NCBI RefSeq assembly: GCF_000519125.1
Contig: NZ_KI912582.1
Location: 273,281 to 337,280, forward strand
DNA: 64,000 nt
Source: Desulfocurvus vexinensis DSM 17965
GTDB lineage: Bacteria > Desulfobacterota > Desulfovibrionia > Desulfovibrionales > Desulfovibrionaceae
Direction of reading: 5' to 3'
This document shows, piece after piece, positions 35,963 to 45,250 of the stretch. The notes below the pieces were generated by a model. That model worked only from the letters and a program-made list of their open reading frames with translations. It was not told where the DNA came from and did no database searches. The translations under genes and the position numbers were made by a program. Numbering within the stretch: the stretch's first letter is position 1; each line of letters starts with the position of its first letter.

Positions 35963-36907
35963 TTACCGCCCGATCCGGAAGCGCTCGTACAGCAGGTTGA
36001 AGAGGACCGCCCCCTGTTCGACGCGTTGCGCGTCCTGCGGGACGGTCAGGGCCAGGGCCTCCAGGGCGGCTTGCAGCCCTGCGGTTTCCGGATGGGCGTA
36101 GCGCTCCTCCTTGAGGTCGATGTCGTGGACCATCTCGGCCAGCTTGCGCAGCGCCGGATCGTCGGCGCCCAGGCGTCCGGCGAGCACCTCGAAGGTGCAC
36201 TTGTCGCCCTCATGGGTGAATTCGCCGCTGAACATGTCGAAGCGGAGTTCGTCCGGCTGGTGGGCATAGCTGGTTTCGTCCACGAACCGCAGCCGCGCGT
36301 CGGGGTCGATGAACCGGCGGATGAGCCAGGCCGAGGCGATGCGGTCCACATGCACGCAGCGGCGGGTGACCCAGGTCCGGCCGCGCAGGGTGGCCAGCGC
36401 GTCCGGCCGGGCGGGGTCGGCGGGCGGGCCGTCGTGCAGCCGCGCGCGCAATCCGGCGAGCAGGCCCTCGATGGTTTCGCGGCTGGGGGCGCCAAAATAG
36501 TCCAGCGCCAGGGCGGCGTTGAACTCCTTGGTGAAGGCGTCCAGGGCGGCCTGGAGGCGGTCATGGTCGTGGGGCGGCGGAGCGTCCAGCACGGGGCGCA
36601 TGGCGGCGGCCAGGCGGGCGTATTCCCGCTCGCTGGCCGCGACGAACAGCGCACGCACCTGGGCGTCGTCCAGCCCGGCGACGAACGCCGCGTGGCAGAC
36701 GAACGCCCGCCCGCCGCTGTCCTCGATCTCCCTGGCCAGCCAGGCCAGGTCTTCCTGCCGGGAGTCGCCCCCGGGCAGGGCGTAGACGGCGTTCTTGATG
36801 GCGACGGCCCCCAGGGCGGCCAGCCTGCGGCCCGCCTTGGCTCGCAGGTAGCCGGGCTTGGGCGGGATGTGGTGCACGAAGAGCAGCCAGGAAAGTTTTG
36901 CGGCCAT
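35963..36907 (-). CDS. ChrB-like chromate-resistance-family protein
   Basis: A 314-residue protein matching the chromate resistance protein ChrB: the N-terminal domain (WLLFVHHIPPKPGYLRAKAGRRLAAL, KNAVYALP) and the C-terminal ChrB domain (TWVTRRCVHVDRIASAWLIRRFIDPDARL, then FSGEFTHEGDKCTFEVL). ChrB is a chromate-responsive regulator in some bacteria. No chrA transporter gene is beside it; an MFS permease is encoded divergently instead. ATG at 36907 follows GGGAGG. It is transcribed away from the DUF2148 gene across a palindromic promoter region. Confidence 0.85.
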   Translation of the reverse strand: MAAKLSWLLFVHHIPPKPGYLRAKAGRRLAALGAVAIKNAVYALPGGDSRQEDLAWLAREIEDSGGRAFVCHAAFVAGLDDAQVRALFVAASEREYARLAAAMRPVLDAPPPHDHDRLQAALDAFTKEFNAALALDYFGAPSRETIEGLLAGLRARLHDGPPADPARPDALATLRGRTWVTRRCVHVDRIASAWLIRRFIDPDARLRFVDETSYAHQPDELRFDMFSGEFTHEGDKCTFEVLAGRLGADDPALRKLAEMVHDIDLKEERYAHPETAGLQAALEALALTVPQDAQRVEQGAVLFNLLYERFRIGR

Positions 36908-36934
36908 GGTTCCTCCCGGTTTTGTTTCAGTTGA

Positions 36935-36991
36935 CAGTTTAACGATCTTCTGTTGTATGTCAATTGACATACAAACGGGCAGCCTTATTCT
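36935..36991. promoter_or_regulatory. Divergent promoter with perfect 22-bp operator palindrome
   Basis: A perfect 22-bp palindrome lies at 36953-36974; its left half is TTGTATGTCAA. Each half contains a TTGACA box. On the plus strand TTGACA (36964-36969) is 16 bases from TATTCT (36986-36991). On the minus strand TTGACA (36963-36958) is 16 bases from TAAACT (36941-36936). One repressor dimer would close both promoters. Confidence 0.75.
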
Positions 36992-37027
36992 TGTCCAGGA
37001 CACCCGCCCAACGCAAGGAGGACGACC

Positions 37028-37576
37028 ATGAAGGACGCCGCAATCACCGCCGCCCGGCTGCTGGCCGGGAGCATGCGCACCGCGCCCAAGGCCGGGGGCA
37101 AGGATTTTCTGGAAATCGTCGTCGTGGAGGATGACGCCACCCTGGCCAGGATTGCCGGGGCCATGCGCGAGTACGCCCCCCGGAGCACCAACGAGGCCTT
37201 CTGGCTGCGCGACGCGGACAACATCGCCAAAACCCAGGCCCTGGTCCTGGTGGGCCTCGCGGAGCCCAACCTCGCGGGCTACGACTGCGGGGCCTGCGGG
37301 TACGCCACCTGCAAGGATATGGCCGGGCAGCGGAAGCTGACGGCCCGGGAGATGGGCTACGGCGGCCCGCACTGCGTGATGCGCATGATCGACATCGGCA
37401 GCGCCCTGGCCTCTGCGGCCAAGACGGCGGCGCTGCTCAGCATCGACAGCCGCGTGCAGCAGCGGGTGGGCGCTGCGGCCCGCGCCCTGGGGGTCATCGA
37501 TGCCGATGTCGTCATGGGCCTGCCCGTGGGCTACTACGGCAAGAGCATCTACCACGACCGCCAGGCCCGGAAATAG
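37028..37576 (+). CDS. DUF2148 iron-sulfur-type protein
   Basis: A 182-residue protein of the DUF2148 (ferredoxin-domain) family. A Cys cluster DCGACGYATC near residue 85 and a further Cys in GPHCVMRMIDIG suggest an iron-sulfur site. The end GLPVGYYGKSIYHDR is typical of the family, which is common in anaerobes and unassigned. It is the first of three genes read from the palindromic promoter; the AAGGAGG ribosome site is 6 bases before its ATG. Confidence 0.85.
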   Translation: MKDAAITAARLLAGSMRTAPKAGGKDFLEIVVVEDDATLARIAGAMREYAPRSTNEAFWLRDADNIAKTQALVLVGLAEPNLAGYDCGACGYATCKDMAGQRKLTAREMGYGGPHCVMRMIDIGSALASAAKTAALLSIDSRVQQRVGAAARALGVIDADVVMGLPVGYYGKSIYHDRQARK

Positions 37577-37621
37577 CGCCCGGGGGCGGGCGGCCTTGGC
37601 CGCCCGCAAAGGAGACAGGCG

Positions 37622-38833
37622 ATGCAGACGACCGCACCCTTCACGCTGCTGTGCTCCGTGGGCTTTCTGGCCCGGTTTTCCTACGCCCTGGCCCGCAACC
37701 CCGTGCTGCCGCTGTTCGCCCTGGCCCTGGGCGCAGGGCCGCAGGCCATCGGCCTGGCCGTGGGCATCTCCACGGTCACGGGCATCCTCTTCAAGCTGCC
37801 CGCCGGGGCCCTTTCGGACATCGTCGGGCGCAGGCGGACCATGCTCGCCGGGCTGGTGGTCTTCGGGCTTGCCCCCCTGGCCTATTTGTTCGTCACCGAC
37901 TACGGGCAGCTGGTGGCCGTGCGCTTCCTGCACGGGTTCGCCACGGCCATCTACGGGCCGGTGGCCATGGCCGTGGTGGCCGATGTCGCTGGGGCCCGCA
38001 AGGGGGAGCTGCTTTCCTGGTTCTCGTCGGTGGGCATCATCGGCGGGCTGCTGGGGGCGCCTGTGGGCGGGCTGGCGCTGTCGCTGGCGGCCCTGCCCGG
38101 GGGCGGCTACGCGCCCTGGGCGTTTCCGGCGGTCTACGGCCTGTGCGCCCTGACGGGCCTGGCCGCGCTGCTTCTGGGCCTGCGCACGCTGTTCGTGGAC
38201 GAGGTCGCGCAGCAGGGCAGCTTCCGGGAGCGCCTGCGGACGTTTTGGTCCGGCATCCGCGAGGTGATTTCCGACCGGCGGGTGGTGGCGGTCTCCGCCG
38301 CCGAGGGCGTGCAGAACATGGCCATGGGCGCGCTGGAAGCCTTCCTGCCCATCTACGCGGTGACCGTGGCCGGATTGTCCGCCTTCCAGGCCGGCCTGCT
38401 CTGGGCGGCGCAGATCGTGGTGACCGTCCTGGCCAAGCCGTTGATGGGCAGGCTCTCCGACCGCATTGGCCGCCGGGTGCTTATCGTCGCGGGGCTGCTG
38501 TGCTGCGCGTTGCCCTTCGCCGCCATCCCCTGGCTCGCGGGGTTCACGGCGCTCATGGCCGCCTGCCTGGTCTTCGGCCTTGGCGAGGCGCTGGTGACCA
38601 GCTCCTCGGCGGCCATGGTCGCCGATCTGTGCAAGGCCCGCCGCTTCGGCACGGCCATGGGCGTGTTCGGAACCATCTTCGACGTGGGGCACGCGGCGGG
38701 GCCCATTGTTTCCGGCCTGCTCGTCGCTGCCCTGGGCTACGGGGCCGCCTTTGCCATCATTGCCGCCCTGCTGCTGCTGGCCGTGCCCTGGTTCCTGGCC
38801 GCAACGCGCCCGGGCGGGGCCCCGGCGGCATGA
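37622..38833 (+). CDS. Major facilitator superfamily transporter
   Basis: A 403-residue, twelve-helix permease. The inter-helix motif GALSDIVGRRRTMLAG (loop 2-3) and its partner GRLSDRIGRRVLIVAGL (loop 8-9) are clear. It lacks any fused domain. The gene is 45 bases after the DUF2148 gene and 20 bases before an HD-domain gene. It is most likely an efflux pump for a toxic metabolite or anion; the ChrB-like neighbour makes an oxyanion possible, by inference. Confidence 0.9.
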   Translation: MQTTAPFTLLCSVGFLARFSYALARNPVLPLFALALGAGPQAIGLAVGISTVTGILFKLPAGALSDIVGRRRTMLAGLVVFGLAPLAYLFVTDYGQLVAVRFLHGFATAIYGPVAMAVVADVAGARKGELLSWFSSVGIIGGLLGAPVGGLALSLAALPGGGYAPWAFPAVYGLCALTGLAALLLGLRTLFVDEVAQQGSFRERLRTFWSGIREVISDRRVVAVSAAEGVQNMAMGALEAFLPIYAVTVAGLSAFQAGLLWAAQIVVTVLAKPLMGRLSDRIGRRVLIVAGLLCCALPFAAIPWLAGFTALMAACLVFGLGEALVTSSSAAMVADLCKARRFGTAMGVFGTIFDVGHAAGPIVSGLLVAALGYGAAFAIIAALLLLAVPWFLAATRPGGAPAA

Positions 38834-38853
38834 CAAACCACAGGAGGGAAACC

Positions 38854-39414
38854 ATGCGTTACGAAATCGCACCCCGGGATATCGCCCTGCTGCGGGCCAG
38901 CGGCCTGCCGCAGGAGGACGTGGGGCACAGCGTAGGCGTCGCCCGCATCGTCGCAACCCTGCTGGAGGAGATGCCTCCCGCCGCCCTGGCCGGGCTTGAC
39001 GGGGAGCTGGCCGTGCGCGCCGCCCTGTTCCACGACCTGGGCAAGACCGTGACGACCGGCATCCTGCACGGCGAGGAAGGCGCGCGCATCGGCCGGGGCC
39101 TGGGGCTGCCGGAGGGAGTGCTGGCCGTCATGGTCAAGCATGTGCGCGCGGGTGTTCCTGCACAGCAGGCCGCGAGCTATGGCCTGCCCCCCGGCGACCG
39201 CCGGGTGACCCGCCTGGAGGAGGCCCTGGCCATCTACGCGGACAAGCTCGCGGACATTGTGGAGGAGCCCGGGCTGGCGGCGGGGCTGGCCGATGCGCGG
39301 CGCCGTTTCGCGGACATCCTGGCCACCCGGGCGGACCTGGCCAAGGACGCCGCCACCCGCGAGCGCTATCTGGCCCTGGCGCAAACCGTGGAGACGGCCA
39401 TCCGGCCGGGGTAA
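38854..39414 (+). CDS. HD-domain phosphohydrolase-like protein
   Basis: A 186-residue protein. The HD core is intact: His in DVGHSVGVARIV, HD in ALFHDLGKTV near residue 60, a His further on (KHVRAGVPA), and Asp in ALAIYADKLADIVEEP. This is the layout of YqeK/HDIG-type metal-dependent phosphohydrolases. It is the third gene of the cassette operon. GGAGGG lies 5 bases before the ATG. Confidence 0.85.
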   Translation: MRYEIAPRDIALLRASGLPQEDVGHSVGVARIVATLLEEMPPAALAGLDGELAVRAALFHDLGKTVTTGILHGEEGARIGRGLGLPEGVLAVMVKHVRAGVPAQQAASYGLPPGDRRVTRLEEALAIYADKLADIVEEPGLAAGLADARRRFADILATRADLAKDAATRERYLALAQTVETAIRPG

Positions 39415-39435
39415 GCCCCCGGGCGCGGCGCGGAA

Positions 39436-39475
39436 ACGCAACAAGGCCCCGGACTGGTCCGGGGCCTTGTGCGTT
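39436..39475. terminator. Intrinsic terminator, copy 2 of the repeated element
   Basis: A stem with arm ACAAGGCCCCGG and its complement, extended by ACGC/GCGT with a bulged base. Both the stem and the flanking GCGCGGCGCGGAAA are nearly identical to the element at 35,883. It lies between the convergent HD-domain gene and ettA. Confidence 0.82.
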
Positions 39476-39496
39476 GAAGCCTTGCGCGGGGCGCGC

Positions 39497-41179
<1,683 letters not shown>

Positions 41180-41380
41180 GGTCTCGTGCCTCGCCGGGGG
41201 GCGGGTTCTGGTTTCTTATGGTGTATTGGGCGGGCGGCGCGCCCGCGAGGCCCTTATACCTCAGGTCCGGGCACAGTCAATGCCGGGGGCGGCGCCGCGA
41301 GCCGCGGCGCCCGGAGGGGCTGCGGCGGGGCCGGGCCGGAAGAAGGGCCGGGCCGGAAGAAGGCGGCCGGAAGAAGGCGG

Positions 41381-41959
41381 CTAGAAAAAGGGCAGGGCGC
41401 CGTGGTCGGCCAGGATCTTGACCCCGATGCCCACCAGGACCACCCCGCCGAGCACCTCGGCCAGCTGGCCGATGCTGCGCGCGCGGGCCACGGTCCGCCC
41501 CAGGCGCATGCCCAGGGCTGTGAAGGCCAGGGCCACCGCGCCGATAACCAGCGCCGGCCACCATACGGAGATGCCCAGCACCGACAGCGACAGACCCACG
41601 GCCAGGGCGTCGATGCTCGTGGCCACCGAGAGCAGGACCAGGGTCAGGCCCCGGGTGGGGTCGCAGGCGGCGCGGTCGTCGCCCTGGTCGCGCAGGGCCT
41701 CGACGATCATCTTCGAGCCGATGTAGGCCAAAAGCCCGAAGGCCAGCCAGTGCGCCCAGGCCTCGACCCAGTGGCGCACCGTGGCGCCCAGCAGCCAGCC
41801 GCAGATGGGCATCAGCGCCTGGAACAGCCCGAAGTGCCAGGCCAGGCGCAGGGTCTGGCGCAGGCTGGCGCAGCGCAGGGCCACCCCGGTGGCGATGGCC
41901 ACGGCAAAGGCGTCCATGGCCAGGGCGATGGCGGTGAGCAGCAGTTCCAGGGGTTGCAT
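41381..41959 (-). CDS. mntP: Manganese efflux pump MntP
   Basis: A 192-residue protein with six membrane helices in two DUF204 repeats. The two key motifs are AMDAFAVAIATG in helix 1 and SIDALAVGLSLS in helix 4, each with the conserved Asp. ATG at 41959 is the first residue of the family. I looked for a yybP-ykoY manganese riboswitch upstream and did not see one. The gap to ettA's start is a short AT-richer stretch. Confidence 0.94.
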   Translation of the reverse strand: MQPLELLLTAIALAMDAFAVAIATGVALRCASLRQTLRLAWHFGLFQALMPICGWLLGATVRHWVEAWAHWLAFGLLAYIGSKMIVEALRDQGDDRAACDPTRGLTLVLLSVATSIDALAVGLSLSVLGISVWWPALVIGAVALAFTALGMRLGRTVARARSIGQLAEVLGGVVLVGIGVKILADHGALPFF

Positions 41960-42235
41960 GGCGGCGGTGCGGTCCGGTTGCGGGTGGCTGGGCGCGGGGG
42001 CGAGGGCCCTGTCTACCCCCGGGCGGGGCAGCTTGTCCAGCCCGGGGGGGCACAGGGCGCGGCCGGGCGGGGAGGGGCGGGATTTCCCGGTTGTGCTTCC
42101 CAAGGCTTCGCGCATGTGCTATGGGGAAGCCAGGATGAGGACCAGACCCCAACGCCAGGTGGCGGGGCGGAACGCGCGGACCGGCAGGCAGCCAGGGCGC
42201 GCGCGGGCCGCCGCCAGCCCCCCAAGGAGACCGCA

Positions 42236-43747
42236 ATGACCAAGAAGGGCAAGACGCTTACGGGCGCCTTCGGAAGGCCCGTGGCCAACGATCTCAATTC
42301 CGAAACCGCCGGTGCCAAGGGCCCGGTGCTGATGCAGGACGTGCATCTGCTGGAAAAACTCTCGCACTTCGACCGCGAGCGCATCCCCGAGCGCGTGGTC
42401 CACGCCAAGGGTGCCGGGGCCTACGGGTACTTCGAGGTCACCGCCGACGTGACGCCGTATACCCGGGCGGCGTTCCTCTCCAAGGTCGGCAAGCGCACCG
42501 AGGTCTTCGCGCGCTTTTCCACCGTGGGCGGCGAGAAGGGCTCCGCCGACGCCGAGCGCGACCCGCGCGGCTTCGCCGTGAAGTTCTACACCGAGCAAGG
42601 CAACTACGACATGGTGGGCAACAACACCCCCGTGTTCTTCATCCGCGATCCGCTCAAATTCCCGGACTTCATCCACACCCAGAAGCGCAACCCCGGCACC
42701 AACCTCAAGGACCCTGACATGTTCTGGGACTTCCTGTCCCTGACGCCGGAGTCCATCCACCAGGTGACCATCCTGTTCTCCGACCGGGGCACCCCGGCCA
42801 CCTACCGGCATATGAACGGCTATTCCAGCCACACCTACCGCTGGTACAACGCCAAGGGCGAGACCTTCTGGGTCCAGTACCACTTCAAGACCGACCAGGG
42901 CATCCGCAACCTGACCGGGCCCGAGGCCCACGCCATGTGCGGGGCCGACCCCGACCACGCCACCCGCGACCTGCACGCGGCCATCGCGCGCGGCGAGTTC
43001 CCCTCCTGGACCCTGGAAATGCAGATCCTGACCCCGGCCCAGGCCCGCGACCTGCGCTGGGACATCTTCGACATCACCAAGGTCTGGCCCCATGGCGAGG
43101 TGCCGCCCATGACCGTGGGCAAGCTGGTGCTCGACCGCAACCCGGTGAACTACTTCGCCGAGGTGGAGCAGGCGGCCTTCAACCCCAGCAACTTCGTGCC
43201 CGGCATCGGCCCCTCGCCGGACAAGATGCTCCAGGGCCGCCTGTTCTCGTACCACGACACGCACCTGCACCGCCTGGGGGGCAACTACCACCTCATCCCC
43301 GTGAACGCACCGAAGGCCGCACCCGAGGCCAGCTACCAGCGCGACGGCGCCATGCGCACCGACAACGGCGGCGGCGCGGGCCCCAACTACTGGCCCAACA
43401 GCTTCGGCGCCCCGGCGCCGGACCCGGCCATGGCCGAGCCGCCCCTGCCCATCGAGGGCCCGGCGGCGCGCCACGCCTACGAGCTGACGGATGACGACTT
43501 CGTCCAGGCGGGCACGCTGTACGCCACGGTCATGACCGAGGCGGACCGCGCGAGCCTCGTGGCCAATATCGTCGGCCACCTGGGCGGCGCCCAGAAGCGC
43601 CTGCAACTGCGCCAGGCCGCCCTGTTCCTCAAGGCCAACGAGGACTACGGCACCCGCGTGGCCAAGGGCCTGGGCCTGGACCTGGCCCAGGTGCGCAAGC
43701 TGGCCGCCATGACCCAGGACAAGCGCGTGGCCGCCACGGCCTCCTGA
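42236..43747 (+). CDS. katA: Monofunctional heme catalase
   Basis: A 503-residue clade 3-size catalase. The catalytic His is in RVVHAKGAGAYGYFE, the catalytic Asn in GNNTPVFFIRD, and the proximal Tyr in RLFSYHDTHLHRLG. In that last motif the usual DTHRxRLG has Leu instead of Arg, a change worth noting but probably tolerated. AGGAG lies a few bases before the ATG at 42236. It is a cytoplasmic peroxide detoxifier in an otherwise anaerobic-type genome. The core chromosome ends just after it. Confidence 0.95.
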   Translation: MTKKGKTLTGAFGRPVANDLNSETAGAKGPVLMQDVHLLEKLSHFDRERIPERVVHAKGAGAYGYFEVTADVTPYTRAAFLSKVGKRTEVFARFSTVGGEKGSADAERDPRGFAVKFYTEQGNYDMVGNNTPVFFIRDPLKFPDFIHTQKRNPGTNLKDPDMFWDFLSLTPESIHQVTILFSDRGTPATYRHMNGYSSHTYRWYNAKGETFWVQYHFKTDQGIRNLTGPEAHAMCGADPDHATRDLHAAIARGEFPSWTLEMQILTPAQARDLRWDIFDITKVWPHGEVPPMTVGKLVLDRNPVNYFAEVEQAAFNPSNFVPGIGPSPDKMLQGRLFSYHDTHLHRLGGNYHLIPVNAPKAAPEASYQRDGAMRTDNGGGAGPNYWPNSFGAPAPDPAMAEPPLPIEGPAARHAYELTDDDFVQAGTLYATVMTEADRASLVANIVGHLGGAQKRLQLRQAALFLKANEDYGTRVAKGLGLDLAQVRKLAAMTQDKRVAATAS

Positions 43748-43794
43748 CCCCCCGCGCCCCCGGCGGGCGGCTGACGCGACGAACCGGACACCAG

Positions 43795-43822
43795 GGCCGG
43801 GCCCCCAGGGGCCCGGCCTTTT
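43795..43822 (+). terminator. katA intrinsic terminator
   Basis: Arms GGCCGGGCCCC and GGGGCCCGGCC are followed by TTTT on the plus strand, about 50 bases after the katA stop. Confidence 0.85.
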
Positions 43823-43835
43823 GCATGGCGGACGC

Positions 43836-43868
43836 AAAAAAAGGACCCCGGCGGAACCGGAAGTCCTT
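43836..43868 (-). terminator. tRNA-Arg transcription terminator
   Basis: On the minus strand AAGGAC..CCGG pairs with CCGG..GTCCTT, followed by seven T. It is placed 12 bases after the tRNA 3' end, as for a leftward-read tRNA gene. Confidence 0.8.
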
Positions 43869-43879
43869 GTATTTCTTGA

Positions 43880-43926
43880 TGGCGCGCCAGCCAGGATTCG
43901 AACCCGGGGCCGTCGGCTTAGAAGGC
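43880..43926 (-). tRNA. 3' fragment of tRNA-Arg(TCT): island attachment site
   Basis: On the minus strand one reads the anticodon loop CTTCTAA (anticodon TCT), the 3' anticodon-stem strand GCCGA, a variable loop, the T arm CCGGG-TTCGAAT-CCTGG, the acceptor strand CTGGCGC, G73 and encoded CCA. The matching 5' strand of the anticodon stem is wrong (ACCGC instead of TCGGC), and no D arm or acceptor 5' strand follows; AT-rich DNA takes over at about 43,927. The gene is therefore cut inside the anticodon stem. This is the pattern left by a tyrosine integrase that uses a tRNA 3' half as its target. The intact tRNA should lie at the far, right end of the island. Confidence 0.88.
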
Positions 43927-44148
43927 GGTTGTTTTTCAGCCAATTTCTAAAATGTATTTTATAATAACTCATAAAATTAGATACTTAATGTGCAACAATT
44001 TCCCGGTGAACTTCGAAAATGGTCATCAATTTCCCACCGAGGTTCCCAAAATGTTCCCAAATCTTACCCATTACCCTCCATCTAGGGGCATCCGCGTTAG
44101 TTATTAACCCCCAAATAGCTAACACACCAACAAGATTTATAAAAATCG
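43927..44148. other. AT-rich attachment-arm region of the island
   Basis: About 220 AT-rich, gene-free bases next to the tRNA fragment. It contains direct repeats: CAATTTCCC at 43996 and 44027, and GTTCCCAAA at 44042 and 44053 with an 11-base period. Such short phased repeats beside an attachment core resemble integrase-arm or excisionase sites. Confidence 0.55.
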
Positions 44149-44176
44149 TTGACCAGCGATGAGCGGATGGTATGAT
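44149..44176 (+). promoter_or_regulatory. Predicted sigma-70 promoter of the excisionase-like gene
   Basis: TTGACC (44149-44154), 16 bases, TATGAT (44171-44176), 29 bases before the start codon. ATCG and CGAT arms flank the -35 box. Confidence 0.6.
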
Positions 44177-44204
44177 GTCCTCAATTTCTCAGGAGGTGCA
44201 TACC

Positions 44205-44501
44205 ATGACCGCAACCACCCAGTGTATCAGCCCGCGAGATCTCGCTTCGATGCTCCAGGTGCCGCTCGGCACCGTGTATCGGCTGATCAAATCCGACGCC
44301 ATGCGAGACGGCAAACTCCCACAAGGAATTCGAATAGGCCGCAGATGGGTCTGGAGGCTCTCGGACGTAGAGTCCTGGCTGGACTCTCGCGTCAAAGACC
44401 AAGATCGCCCCCGGGTGTATCAAAAGCGCAAGGGCTCCACCGATGGAAAGCGCACAGGACGCCCACGCAAGGCCGATCAGATTCGACAACGCGCGAACTA
44501 A
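44205..44501 (+). CDS. Excisionase/AlpA-like helix-turn-helix protein
   Basis: A 98-residue basic protein. Residues 8-60 form a MerR/HTH_17-type winged helix (SPRDLASMLQVPLGTVYRLI, then IRIGRRWVWRLSDVESWLDSR), as in excisionases and AlpA regulators. The C-terminal 35 residues are very basic (KRKGSTDGKRTGRPRK), with an AT-hook-like GRPRK. AGGAGGT lies 7 bases before the ATG at 44205. It is placed directly beside the attachment site, which supports a role in excision. No integrase gene is in the window; it may sit at the other end of the island. Confidence 0.8.
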   Translation: MTATTQCISPRDLASMLQVPLGTVYRLIKSDAMRDGKLPQGIRIGRRWVWRLSDVESWLDSRVKDQDRPRVYQKRKGSTDGKRTGRPRKADQIRQRAN

Positions 44502-44926
44502 CTGGCCCGGCAGGATGCCTAAATCGCGCCAAACCAGTCATTAGGCGAGGAGCAGGTAACGCAAGGGGCATCCGTGTCCAACTCAGGTAAAAGAGACATT
44601 GGACTCTGAAAATGTGGCTCGCCGATTCAAAAACCAGGCTGGAGATCTTCTTGAACAGGGCGCAGTTCAATCTGCCAGAGCGCCCGTCATACGAGTAGTT
44701 GGAGACTTATACCCCGCCCCTCTACCGTTTCCCCGGCAGCCCCCTGCTTGCCGCTCCTCAGGAAAGCCCATGTCACCCTTGAGGCCTGGGCTCGAGGCCT
44801 GGCATAATCACACGACAACATGGCACTCTGGCCGAACGAAGCAGTCCTTTCCAATCGTACGATTTCCTTCTCTGTTTCCCTCTATGGCCTGGGCCAAGGT
44901 GTATCGTTGGCACTTTTTTCTCCCAT
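44502..44926. other. Gene-poor stretch between the excisionase-like gene and hipBA
   Basis: About 425 bases of mixed composition. I see no open frame with a ribosome site and no recognisable protein, repeat or strong hairpin. It may be decayed island DNA. Confidence 0.5.
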
Positions 44927-44999
44927 TTGCACATGGAATTTTGCGTTAAATATAATTCAAATCTTGACTATGGCTAGAAATTGAGTGAAATATAACTCA
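44927..44999 (+). promoter_or_regulatory. hipBA promoter and operator boxes
   Basis: TTGCAC (44927-44932), 18 bases, and a perfect TATAAT (44951-44956). AAATATAATTCA at 44948-44959 and AAATATAACTCA at 44988-44999 are direct copies 40 bases apart. The second is also palindromic (TGAGT-N8-ACTCA). Box 1 covers the -10 and box 2 abuts the hipB start codon, as expected for autorepression by HipB. Confidence 0.7.
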
Positions 45000-45250
45000 T
45001 GAAGGAAATCGGAGAAACTGTCGCCCGATTGCGGCGCGCTAAAAAATGGAGCCAGAGCGAACTCGCCGAGCGGGCGCAGGTTTCGCGTTCGTTTTTGAGC
45101 ACCCTGGAGCGAGGCGTGGCGACCGATGCCGGGGTGCGAAAAGTCGATCGGATACTTGGGTTGTTCGGCTATTGCCTCGTGGCGAAGCCTCAGGCTGCAC
45201 CTCCAACGTTGGAGGACTTGCAACGCGCCCAGGAGGACGAACATGCTTGA
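44999..45250 (+). CDS. hipB: HipB-like XRE-family antitoxin
   Basis: An 83-residue protein with an XRE helix-turn-helix at residues 8-60 (IGETVARLRRAKKWSQSELAERAQVSRSFLSTLERG). It is the usual first gene of a hipBA pair; its stop overlaps the hipA start by 8 bases. It should bind the upstream boxes and hold HipA inactive. Composition is less GC-rich than the core chromosome. Confidence 0.88.
   Translation: MKEIGETVARLRRAKKWSQSELAERAQVSRSFLSTLERGVATDAGVRKVDRILGLFGYCLVAKPQAAPPTLEDLQRAQEDEHA

Noticed and set aside
41960..42120. Manganese riboswitch (yybP-ykoY) upstream of mntP
   Set aside because: No conserved paired loops of the class could be found in the leader; the region is mostly GC-rich and unstructured by eye.
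44599..44949. A 116-codon plus-strand frame between the excisionase-like gene and hipB
   Set aside because: No ribosome site; the composition is Pro/Ser/Arg-rich without a fold. It also runs through the hipBA promoter region.
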